Both the position numbers and the translations under genes were made by a program. 64,000 nucleotides of DNA, taken from assembly GCA_036924085.1 (NCBI GenBank), contig JAVGWX010000013.1, forward strand, positions 55,243,904 to 55,307,903. Direction: 5' to 3'. The DNA is from Ariolimax columbianus. Taxonomy: Eukaryota > Mollusca > Gastropoda > Stylommatophora > Arionidae. A model generated the notes under the pieces. The model did not search any database, was not told where the DNA came from, and saw only the letters and a program-made list of their open reading frames with translations. Positions 23,501-35,500 of the stretch are shown in pieces. How positions within the stretch are numbered: position 1 is the stretch's first letter; each line of letters opens with the position of its first letter.

Positions 23501-26500
23501 TCTCTAGAAGAAAGTGAGACATTAGAAAATACACTAAGGGTCTCTAGAAGAAAGTGAGACATTAGAAAATACACTAAGGGTCTCTAGAAGAAAGTGAGAC
23601 ATTAGAAAATACACTAAGGGTCTCTAGAAGAAAGTGAGACATTAGAAAATACACTAAGGGTCTCTAGAAGAAAGTGAGACATTAGAAAATACACTAAGGG
23701 TCTCTAGAAGAAAGTGAGACATTAGAAAATGCACTAAGGGTCTCTAGAAGAAAGTGAGACATTAGAAAATGCACTAAGGGTCTCTAGAAGAAAGTGAGAC
23801 ATTAGAAAATACACTAAGGGTCTCTAGAAGAAAGTGAGACATTAGAAAATACACTAAGGGTCTCTAGAAGAAAGTGAGACATTAGAAAATGCACTCAGGG
23901 TCTCTAGAAGAAAGTGAGACATTAGAAAATACACTAAGGGTCTCTAGAAGAAAGTGAGACATTAGAAAATGCACTCAGGGTCTCTAGAAGAAAGTGAGAC
24001 ATTAGAAAATACACTAAGGGTCTCTAGAAGAAAGTGAGACATTAGAAAATGCACTAAGGGTCTCTAGAAGAAAGTGAGACATTAGAAAATGCACTCAGGG
24101 TCTCTAGAAGAAAGTGAGACATTAGAAAATTCAACAGTAAGTGAAAATAATGCAAATGTATAACAGAGAATTAAGTGCTTTGGTTATATTACAAGAATAT
24201 CTCCAAACCTACCTTTTGGATGAGCTTATAACTACAGACAGCAGAGTTTTGTAGCAAGATGTAGACCCAAGAAAAAGGTGGTTTGATGGTGATAAAGAAA
24301 CACTACTCAACAGGATTGAAAATATCAATTGCGTCACAGATAGTAAATGAAAGAAGACTGCACCTCCCCACGACATGTAATGACTGAAGTGTACAGATGA
24401 GATGAGTAATATTTGTATGTTGGATATAGCCAATAGACATCATCATCGTTCCCTTTTTACTCAATTTGGAACATGTGACCACCAATGGAGATGACCTCCT
24501 TGCAGGAAGTCTGTGTCAAAGCAATTATTTGTTGCAGTAAGTCCTCTTCAATGAATGATTGCAATTACACAATAATGATAGCCATTAAGTATAGGACAAT
24601 TTTCTTTCTTAGTTGCCAAGCACTAGCCATTATAACACATAGCAAGTATGAGTAGTTGTTACATGTAAAACTGTTTGACAATTAATTTGAGATGTCTGAA
24701 CTGTGATTCATATACAATTAAGTCTTTCATATTATTGTTCATGCAGATGGGCAGTGTCATCAGTAATGACCAGGCAGAATCCAATACCTGCTAAGGATGG
24801 TTCCAGATCTACTCTAGGACTAATTCCTCTATGGGACATGTGTAACCATGCCAATGGTGTTGTGAGTGCAACAAACACATTGGAAATATTCTTTTGAAGT
24901 TACATAGACAATTATGTAAAGAAGCTATTTGCTCCTCCTTCATCCAGGTCATTTAGTTGTGCATTTCTTTGAATAGCTTCATTGGTTACGAGCTAAGAAC
25001 TGCTGCACTAATCAGCTTCATGTGTCATGCCTTGTGGTATTGATGACCAAGTTCATTCAAATTCATCTGTTTTTGAGCATTTCAAATGTTCTCTGTTTTC
25101 TTATTTAGCTTGTTATAGCATTCTAAATGTTTCTTCTCTGTTGTCTGCCCATCTTGCCCTTGATCTTTCCAGTTGTTACTGGGTTTTCAAGGTCACCTCA
25201 TTTAAATTTTACTTCTGGTCCTTTTATTTTAGTTGGCTGGATTTGAATTGTAAGACTTACACGTGTTTACAGTTTCTTAGAGATTGTGAATCTGCTTACA
25301 CTAAGCAGGAGCGGCGGCTTAACACCTTTCACATGATGTGCGTAGGGCATATGGTGTGAATTTGGTGGCAAAAGAGATTGCCACATAATGTGATTTTATT
25401 GTGAGCAAACAATCCCAGCATGTACTTGCTGTTGAGTGAACAACATCTTAGATGGTTGGGGCATGTTTACTGCATGAAAGATGAGAGGCTACCAAAGGAT
25501 ATCTTCTGTGGACAGCTGGCCATTAGAGTTAGAAGAATTGGCTGTCCTACGGATCGAGCTGTTTGGAGACAGTCAGTTGGAAGGAGCACAGTGGCTGCTG
25601 TTGCTTGTAGAGGCTTTCTGGCTGCAGAGAAAAGAGAATGGGGGACACCGCAGTAAGCTAGCCTCCTCAGGATGGTTGTATGATTTGTGGCAGGGACTGT
25701 CATTCGCGGATCGACCTTTACAGTCATAGGAAACAGTGTCAAAATATGACAGGGCGCCACGCACATGGTCTACAGATACTGAGGCGCCAATGATGATGAT
25801 TATCTTATATTCTTGATTGTCATTGCAGACATTATCATTAACATTTAGCAGACGCAGCCAAAAACCACGATTTTACACGCTATTTGTCTACAAAAATGTT
25901 CACACCTGACAGCTGTGACAAAATTATTCATATATCTTATCTTTTATTGTGTGATCATGTTTTATATATCAAAATGTTCAGCAATGATTGCTTTTTTTTA
26001 GAAACAGTGCAATAAGATGTCTGTACAGTGAAGTTGCATGCAAAAAATGATGTAATGAGTAAACAAAAATAAAAACAATAAATAATTTGTAAAACATTTT
26101 TCACTTACCATTTCATTCAAATGAATCCTTCACAATGTTGACACACAAAAATTCTTTCTTTTGTTAGTATATCCATATTTACACAATATTGGGAAGTTTC
26201 ATCACTCTTGGATTAGAAATAACAGCATTATGACCATTGAGCAGTGTTTGGTAAATTGAAAAATAAAATGGCACAAATTCTCTAAGAAAAAAAAAATTAT
26301 CTATGTACAGCTGATTTTAATTTGCATTTATTTTAAATGATGCTGTTCAAAACAGTGATTTGGATGAAGAAATGGCTGGTCTGGGCATCCTTGACAAAAC
26401 AATGTTGTCCTAACTCTCACATTTGGAGTACTGCAAACAATACATTGACGACACAGTGTAGACTTTTTGATGCGTCTTTTTCCACTGTGTCTGTTTGCAT

Positions 26501-29500
26501 GGCTGCTGATGTAAGGTTCCACCTGCATGCTAGGCGTCTCTGTAGCTGCAAAAAGGCGAAGCTCAGTAACTAATTGCCTTTTAAATTCTAGATAGGGCTG
26601 CTTTTTTGTGTTTGCAGACCTGGTCAGGGCATGCAAAATAAATGAATTCAGCTGAGCTACTTCAAAAATCCAAAAGAAAATTTTCTTCCACCATTTCCTT
26701 GTTCTTCTAGTGAAGGTACCATATGTTGCGACACACTGATCAACCTTATCACACCCATTCATGCGGTAGTTGTAGTCATCAATCATTGATGGTTTATCCT
26801 TCACTACTCCAGAACGACTTGTTAAACGTTTGGTGGTCACCGAGGCTTCACTAGAGACAAGCAAGCAGGCTTTTTTAGCCTTCTTGTCTCTGAACATCAC
26901 GCAGAGGAATGTTCTTTCTATATGGAGAAACCATTTCATTTTTAAAAAGGACAATTTTGTTGTCTTGAAAGTTTGTGGAAAATCTCTGGGGTTTATGTTG
27001 ACCATACCAGTGTGTAGTAATGGCCATTACTGGTAAGGTACTGCAGCAGCGGATAGCTGGTGTAGTAACGGTCAGCATAAATGTGATGGCCTTTCCCACA
27101 AGGTTCTAAAAGCTTGTCAAATACTTTGACGGCTTGTTGACTGCTTGGATCTAGATCTGGATTGTAAGATGTATTGCTGCCAAAATATATCAATATGTTG
27201 ACAACATAAGCAGTGCTGCTGTCGCAGAGGCCAAAGGTTTTGACGTAGTATTTTTTGGGCTTTGATGCATTGAACATCTTATGGGCCCACCTTCCCTTCC
27301 ATCCAATGACCATTTCATCCACAGAAAGTTCCTTGAATGGGTAATAGGATTTTTGAAATTGAAGTAGCAAGCTCTGTACAAATGGCTCAATTTTGGCTTT
27401 GCCCAGCGAATCAGGATCACTTACGTGAAACATTGTATGGTACAAAGCTTTGAACCTTTTCCTCGTGAATACCTTCCTGAACCAAGGTGTTTCTGTAGTC
27501 TCATCATGTGCCCAGTAGTCACTAATTTTAGGCTTCTTTAAATAGCCGATAACAATAATGACAACAAAGAATTTATGTAGCTCAGGCACAGTCACTGGTG
27601 ACCATGTTAGAAAAACTGACCGTACCGCAATTGTTTCTTTCATTGCCAGGCACCGTTGGGCCGCATAATCATTTACTGGCCTGACAAGGTCGTCCATAAT
27701 GGCATCAGTAAATAAAGCTTTAAAGCAAAATAAGGGTGATGCATTCTCTGGAATAATGTCAGGATTGACACCAGGGATTCTTGGCTGAGGTGGAATAAAC
27801 CGAAAGGTATTGTCTGTGCTGCCCTCAAATACCTCCCTCCATTGCCCCTCATCACTAACCTAGTAGTTGCCATTGGAACAGGAAACACTGTAGATGGATC
27901 TACTGTACTGCTGGTACTAGTACTAGGCCTAGGACCAGGATTCCTATCAAATACAGATCTTGACCTTGCTCCTTGTCCTCTCTTAGGCATAGGACCTTTA
28001 CCATTTCCTCTATTATGGATGAGAGACTCGCCTCCTCTTGCTCACTCGAACTATCCCTGGTGGCACTGTACAATGATGTATTTCTAACATCCCCTTCTTC
28101 TGAAGGAGAACTTTTACTGTCAGAAGTCATGTCATCTGTATCTTCTTCAGCCCAGATTTGAATCATCTTAGTGGCCTGAACAGCAGAAAATCGTGCGCCA
28201 TGAGAATTGGTAGAGGAAGCCATTTCTTCAAATAAAAAAAAGTTGAAAAAGATTGCTACTTTTGTGAGATTATTGAACAAAATGTGCCAAATTACTTCTC
28301 AAACACTTAACAAAAACACGTTGTGAGATCGAAAAAAGGACAGGAAGAGGAAATGACATTGCAGTAGTTTAAAATGTTGGACAGGAAATAAAAATATTCA
28401 AAACATGGCGTTGGTACATTTCGAACGACAACGCCCATTTTATGGAAACAAAATATCACCGACGCACTTTCCGATAAATGAATATTTCCTTCTGAATTAG
28501 AACTGTCCATGCTTAATAATTCTTCATCTACATGTCTATCTATTTCAAGTCATGATTGAATTATCTGTGAGACATGGGGAATTGGAAGGGAGGATGCCAT
28601 TTCTTCAAGTAAAAAAAAGTTGATAAAGTATTTTTGTTTACATTTTCATTTTTTAATTTAGTAGTACATAATTGATAAATATGTTAACTCATGCTCTAGA
28701 AATGGAATCTGAAATCGCATTGTTGTGTGTTTATACTAGCTGGATTTGGATTAAACCCATATTAAATACATTTAATACGTTGCAAAGAGTGGCACCAGTT
28801 CATGTGGCGGAATGTTAAAACAGGACTATCTAATCGACAAATGACGTGGCGTGGTGTCTTTTAAGGGTTAATGATTTCTCAGCTTAGCTAATATGAAGCA
28901 ACCATAAAGCGCATGTGTGCATGTTGAGGCGCCCCCTACCCCATCCAGACTTAACTGATTTGAGCTACACACAAAATTAGCTGAGATAGTAAGAGATAGT
29001 TATTCAATGCCTTTCTCCATGTAAATAAATGTGTTTTCAGTATACATCTGACTACAATGCAGAAGAGGATGCATGCCAGTGCTTTTGTCTGAAAGATTGT
29101 TTCACTGGTCAGCAGGTTAGTGGAGTCCTATTGAGTAAGCATATAAATGTGTCTTTGCCTAGCAGTATAACATATTTGAGACCTTTTCATAACAAATACT
29201 ATAATCATGTGAAGCATTAAATGATAGGAGGACATTTTCAGTGTTAATTAATACTTCAATATTTCTTTCATTTCATCTGTAATACATTTGCATATTGAAA
29301 TTGCTCTTTCCCAGATTAACTGAATTATAAGAATCAGTTATATTGCATTACAGTGCAAAAATCTAATATTGTTTGCAATTTGACAGATCTTCATCTTCTA
29401 TGGGCCACGCTCAAATGGAGAATTTCTTGTTCACAATGGTTTTGTCTACCCAGAAAATGAACATGACAGGCTTTGTTTCAAGTTAGGTGAGTCCTTATTT

Positions 29501-32500
29501 TAATGTGATGTACTTTGTACTAAATTTATCAATGTGCTTCACATTATGATTGAAACTTAGTATTAAGTTAGAAAGCACAATGCCAGTATAAGTAAACGAA
29601 CTGAGTAGTGTATGGAGCTAGTTAAGATATGTTTAATTTAATGCCATTATTAGCAATCAAACTGAGGAGTTAATTAACCCTTTACACCCTCGACCGCATA
29701 TTGGAAAATACATCCCCTACTCCTAAGCACAGGGAGATAACTATTTTTCATAAACATGTACGATTTTTAAAAAAAGAATTAAATATCGTATTACATTAAC
29801 AAATACAAATCTTCTTCTTCTTCTTTTGTCCTACTGCTCTTGCCATGAGGCGTCGCAGAAAGGTGGGATAAATAGATCTCTTGTTTGGGTCAGGTGAGAA
29901 ACTTGTGATTTTGCACACAGTGCATCTCACAGCTCTGAATCCTACTCTTGTGACGTTCCAATAAGGACCACGATTGACACTGGTAACACAAAGTAAGAAT
30001 GAAAAGTGTGTTGATCAACCTCCTCTTTGTTGAAAGTTGCACTCCAGGATGTTTTAGAATTGGTGCAAGCTGGTAGTGGACATTGCTTGCTTTCTGAATA
30101 TGATGTCCACTCTGCCATCATCAGTGAAAACACTTCCCAGGTACTTGAACTATCAAACCTACTGGAGATTCTTGTTGGTCGCTGTGGAAGCGTTGGTTCA
30201 CATGTTTCCAGGTTATTTTCAAAAACACCACCTTTTCTATGTTGATCTTCATGTTTTATCTTTGACAGGTGGAATTAATGGAGGTGAGGTGATGTTGTAG
30301 GTCATCCCCGTTGAAATAGAAGATGCTTTGATCATCAACGAACATCAGTTCATTTAGGGTTTCATCCAGAGGATTTGTTAACTGGGTAATTTTAACCATA
30401 TAAAGGATGAAAAGAAGAGGGGATAGAACACATCTCTGACGTTCACCACTCTTCACAGAGAACCTGTTAGATAAACTGGCGTTTGTTTGCACAGCACCTT
30501 TGCTGTTAACATACAAAGCAGGAATGTTATCAAGTAGCTGACCTTTTATACCATATTCCGACATTGACCTCCACAGATTACTCCTATTTACCTTGTTGAA
30601 GGCCTTTTCCTGGTCTGGTTCAGTTCTTTATTATATTCAATAGTTTTTTCGCTAAACTTCCAGAGCGTGAATATGGCATCCGTATACCCTTGGCCCTTTC
30701 TAAAACCAGATTGTGATGCACTAAGCAACGATTCCACCATTGCTCGAACTCTCTGTTCAAGGACCCTAGCAAACATTTCTCCAACATGGCTTAGAAGCGA
30801 TATACCTCTATATAATCCACATTCTGTTTTGCATCCTCTGTTCTTCCAAATAGACAACACAACCGCTCTCTGCCAATCTCTAGGCAACATTCTTTCGAGC
30901 GACGCCTGATTAAAACGTTGGACACCTACCTCCTGGCAGACTTCAATGGTGTCCGCTGGTATATTGTCCACTCCTGGGGCCTTGTTGTTAGGGCTTCGTC
31001 TTAGTGCCTCTCTGACCTCTTGTTCTAAATTATTATTCTGTCATTTTTGTCAGTTTGGCCTGGGTCTTGTACTATAGTTTGATTTTGCTCTGGTACTGAG
31101 TTGTCATCTTCTGGCGTTTCAGGATTTAGAAGTTCTGTGAAATAAGTCTCCCATCTTGTCTTTATCTGGTTCGGAATCAAAGATTGGCAGACCCTCACTG
31201 TCATTAACAAATGGGGAGGGATTGCAGCTCTCATCTCGCAAACGGAGAGCACATATCTTTTGGTAAAAACCTCTGGATGATGTGTAACATAGTTCATCAA
31301 GTATTTCCCCGTTCTGCCAAGTACTCTCACGTGCCTGCCTAGTGACCGTCTTGTATTTTTGCTTCAGTTCCTTATAAGTGACGTAGTTTTCATCGGTCTG
31401 TGAGCTCCGTCATTTCTTGAATGCCAATTATTTTGTCCTTCATCATCATCATCAGTCCCATAACCTAGAAGGTCGTTGAGGCACCGTTATTGCAGTTTGT
31501 CGAACCATATGTCTCAATTTTTTGCCAGAGTATTAGTTTCAGCTATAAACTTTCCTGTCCGCTCTTTTATATTGTCCTTCCATCTCTTTTTTGGTCTCCC
31601 TCTCCCACACTTCCCAGGCACAGTGCATTGCAGGACAGTCTTGGTCAGCCCCACCGATCATGATATATGTCCATACCATTTCAATTTTCGTGTTTTTACT
31701 ATAGTAGTAGGTTTTTATACTGGCCTAACTCCTTTCTAACAATTTCAAGAAAGCTCATTTGTAACGTGATCCAGATATGAAATGCCAAGAATTCTTAGCA
31801 AGCATCTTATTTCCATTGCGTAAATTTTACGTTCTAGTGCAGCCATCAGAGTTCAAGTCTCACACGCGTAGAGGTATACCGAGGTGACCATTGTATACAT
31901 TAAAGTCAGCTTCGATTTAAGGCTAATGTTCTTGTCTTTCTAGATCATTCGCAGTCTGGTCAGGGCGACCATGGCTATCACTGTTCTTGACTGGACCTCC
32001 GCTCTAGATCCCTCCACATTCATTTCTGCTCCCAGATATTTGAACAGCGTAACACTTTCCAGAGGTTCACTTTTTGACCATAATTGGGTTTTAAATACCC
32101 TCTGGGGAGTTGACCGTAATTCTACTCTTCTCTGCACTGATTTTTATCCCAAAATTCTGGGCAGCATTGTCCAGGTTTGTGACTAGCCTTGAAAGTTCAG
32201 GCTTTGTTCCAGCCAGAGCCTGAAATGTCGTCGGCAAACCGGTTGGTGAGTATGCGTCCACCTATACTGACCGTCCGTACATGTTCATCCAATGCTTCTG
32301 GCATAATGCGTTCTAGAAAAACATTGAAAAGTGTCAGTTCCGTTGTGGTAAACTGCATTGCTGGTATCGAAGTGTAGTTTCTCAATGACGTGGGTGAGCC
32401 GCCAACCTATCTTGTACTTGCGCAGAGTTTTCCATAGGGCCTCATGTACCACCCTATCAAGAGCCTTTTTAAAGTCAATGACGACCTGGTACAATTTCTG

Positions 32501-35500
32501 TTTGTGCTGTGTATTTTTCACTGATAAGCGCAGTTTAAAAATTTATTCTATTGTGCTTCGACCGGCTCTAAAACCTGCTTGTTCTTCTGCAACAATTTCA
32601 TCTGCTCGTGGCTGCAGTCTGTTAAGGATTACCTTGAGCATAACTTTACTGGCGTGGCTAATCAGACTGATGGTTTTGCAGTTCTGACACTGTTGGAGGT
32701 TACCCTTCTTTCGTATCACTATGATCAATGATTTTGTCCAGCTTTTCATTTTCATGTTACAGATTTTTGTTAGAAAATTTATCACCACTGTCCCTCCAAG
32801 AATTAATCGTTCGACTGGTATGTTATCCACTCCGGTCCCTTTTTAAGAGATCTAATCGCCAAATAAACTTCTTCACGCATGATGCTAAAGTTATCTTTCT
32901 TTTCTTGTTGTTTTGCTGGGGTTACATCTCTAGGGGACTTCATATTGTACAGCTGGGAGCAATATTCCGTCTATCTCTCCATGACATCCTTATCCGCAGT
33001 CATGGTATTTCCTGCCTCATCTTGAATTGTTCTTATTGTGGGCGTGAACTTCTTTGTCAGGTTTCTAACTATCTGGTAAGCTGTTCTACCATTGTTCTTG
33101 ACAATGCAGTCTTGAATTTGTGCGGACTGATCTATTATCCACTCCTACTTTGCTCTTGCCATGTCCTTTCTTATAGTCTTGCTTATAGCTCTGTATTTTT
33201 CCGCTCTGAGTGTTGTGGTTTTCTCATTTTTGAGAGCTCTCCTAGTGTCACATAGTAGTAATATATGTTCAGAGACCCAGGGTTTAGACCTCCGTTTGTA
33301 CCTTCCCAGTATTTTTTCAGCCGTATCCTTGAGAATGGTGTTGAAGTCTTCTAACATAGACTGTACATCCTGGCGTTCTGTATCTGAGTTAGTGCTGGCT
33401 GCTAGGTTAAGATTGTTCCTCAGGCTATCATGAAACGCTTCCACAGTTAGTGTATCTTTCAGTTTATCAAAGTCATATCTAATCCTTGGTTGTTGTGGTC
33501 TGGCTATGTTCTTTAGGCTAAGACGAAATGTAAGCATAAGCAGATCATCGTCCCTGCCGATGTCTGCCTATGGATAACTACTTGTTTGGGCCTTATTGAT
33601 GCTGGAGAGAAATCTGGTTTGTACCATTATGTAGTCTATCTGATTAGGGTGTTTCCCACTGGGTGAGTGCCATGTGGTTCTTCAAGATGTTTAATGGTTC
33701 CCCAGCGTATTCGCAAACACAAAATGATTGTATTCAGCAAACTCCAGAAACCTATGCCCTCTCACGTTTAAAACTCTGTTACAAAAGGGCCCGCATGTGT
33801 CCGGCCAACTTTCGCGTCCCAGTCACCCTTGCACTATGAGGATGTCTTTCTTGTGGGTTTTGTTGATGCACGTCTGTAACTGGTCATAAAAACACTGAAC
33901 CTCATCCTCCTCGTAGTCTGTTGAAGGGGCATATGCATGTATCACCGTTATGTTAAAGGGTGATGCCTTTAATCTTATAGGTATGTTAAAGGGTGATGTC
34001 TTTAATCTTATAGTTATGTTAAAGGGTGATGCATTTAATCTTATAGTTATGTTAAAGGTTGATGCCTTTAATCTTATAGTTATGTTAAAGGGGGATGCCT
34101 TTAATCTTATAGTTATGTTAAAGAGTGATGTCTTTAATCTTATAGTTATGTTAAAGAGTGATGTCTTTAATCTTATAGTTATGTTAAAGAGTGATGTCTT
34201 TAATCTTATAGGTATGTTAAAGGGTGATGCCTTTAATCTTATAGTTATGTTAAAGGGTGATGCCTTTAATCTTATAGTTATGTTAAAGGGGGATGCCTTT
34301 AATCTTATAGTTATGAGTCTACTGGATATGGGGTGGTATTCTAGCACTCTATTTCTTTTTATGGACCAGAAACTCCACACCATGTTGATGGGTGCTTTCC
34401 TCCCCACTATGGTAGAAAATATGACCTTTCTCAGTGCTCATCTCTCCAAAACCAGTACATCTTATCTCGCAAACACCTAGTACGTCCCATCTATACCTAT
34501 GCATTTCGTTCAGTTTGCCCACCTGTCTTAATGTTCTCACATTCCACAGGGCAATAATGATGTTGTCATATGTTCTGAGTTACTGTCTAGATGGGTTGGT
34601 CTTAAAGTCGTGCTTGTGTCGTCCTGGCAATATTGTCGTTCTCCCTGTTTTCCGCAAAAATGGTGTGTCTTGGGCCGCTACACACCTGACGGAGCCCATC
34701 TCTCTCCAGGTGGCCTGATAGGGAACTTGATCCTGTATATAGTCCTCAACATTTTGCAGTCACCCATGTCCTCTCTGTCCGCAGGGTTTCAGCATGCGCG
34801 ATTCACCCTGGCTGCCACATTTACTTCTCCCTCGACCTCCCCATTTCCCTCTTGATCATTTCTTTGTGCTCAGACTGGTGTGTGTACCTTTTCACCAACG
34901 CTCTTAGTTAACCGACACACGTCACTGTATTTATACGGGCTAAATGGTGATTTAGATTGTAGTGACAGAAGATACTTCCTTGAGTATTGAATTCTCTTTC
35001 TCTTTTGATTGTCTTACTCCATATATTTGATGCCCCAGACATCATTTTGAACTGTAACAGAAGGCGGTAAAAGAAAACGTTATGCCTGGTCCTACCACCG
35101 GAAATGACCTATGACCAGCGAATGTAGTTAGTCGATAATTGGGTAGTCTGCACCAGCTTGTACGTAAGATGGAACATTTGCTATGTACTATCTGTCAAAA
35201 GTTTATTTATGGAAATTCCTTACTTCTCTCGCAGCACTGCACATTTATATTTTTTAAAAATAATTGGCAACATGCGATTGCACACTAGAGAATCACAGCA
35301 AAATGCAAAATATTTTCGGACTGAAACCGATCCGCTATCTCAGCGCTAGAACCAGAGTTTTGTCCTTAATTAAATACACATGATAAGTTTTAACATATAG
35401 AAAAACAGATCAACTGTCAGAAGAATATAACTTTATTGTCATTTGTGATAAATAATGGTCATTTAAAAAATGTGAAACGCAGAAAAATTGTTTTTCTGAA

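Larger units (their letters stand above)
22420..24440 (+). mobile_element. RTE-like LINE RT/C-terminal remnant carrying two later insertions
   Basis: Plus strand reads [10 protein letters not shown] (the KxxKTKAMV motif after the RT palm) near 22470. Further thumb-like fragments follow, and after the 40-bp array comes [18 protein letters not shown] sequence and [22 protein letters not shown] sequence near 24280-24340. It is interrupted by a GAA-tailed insert (22957-23148) and the 40-bp array (23203-24130). Confidence 0.55.
25842..28867 (-). mobile_element. piggyBac transposon (~3.0 kb), boundaries provisional
   Basis: TTAA at 25838-25841 and 28868-28871 bound a segment with a piggyBac transposase. 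Inward from each TTAA the ends share only partial identity (AGAC near +11; ACG-CATTTGTC further in), so the terminal repeats are diverged or one end is misplaced. The right end begins CCCTTAAAAGACACC read inward, like CCCTTTACACC of the second piggyBac here. Confidence 0.55.

Noticed and set aside
23203..24130. CRISPR-like array of regular repeats
   Set aside because: Units are head-to-tail without unique spacers, and the genome is animal; it is a minisatellite. The same applies to the 61-, 50-, 41- and 33-bp arrays.
26328..28222. Domesticated piggyBac (PGBD-like) host gene
   Set aside because: At least three frameshifts and no sign of splicing around them, although catalytic Asp residues remain.
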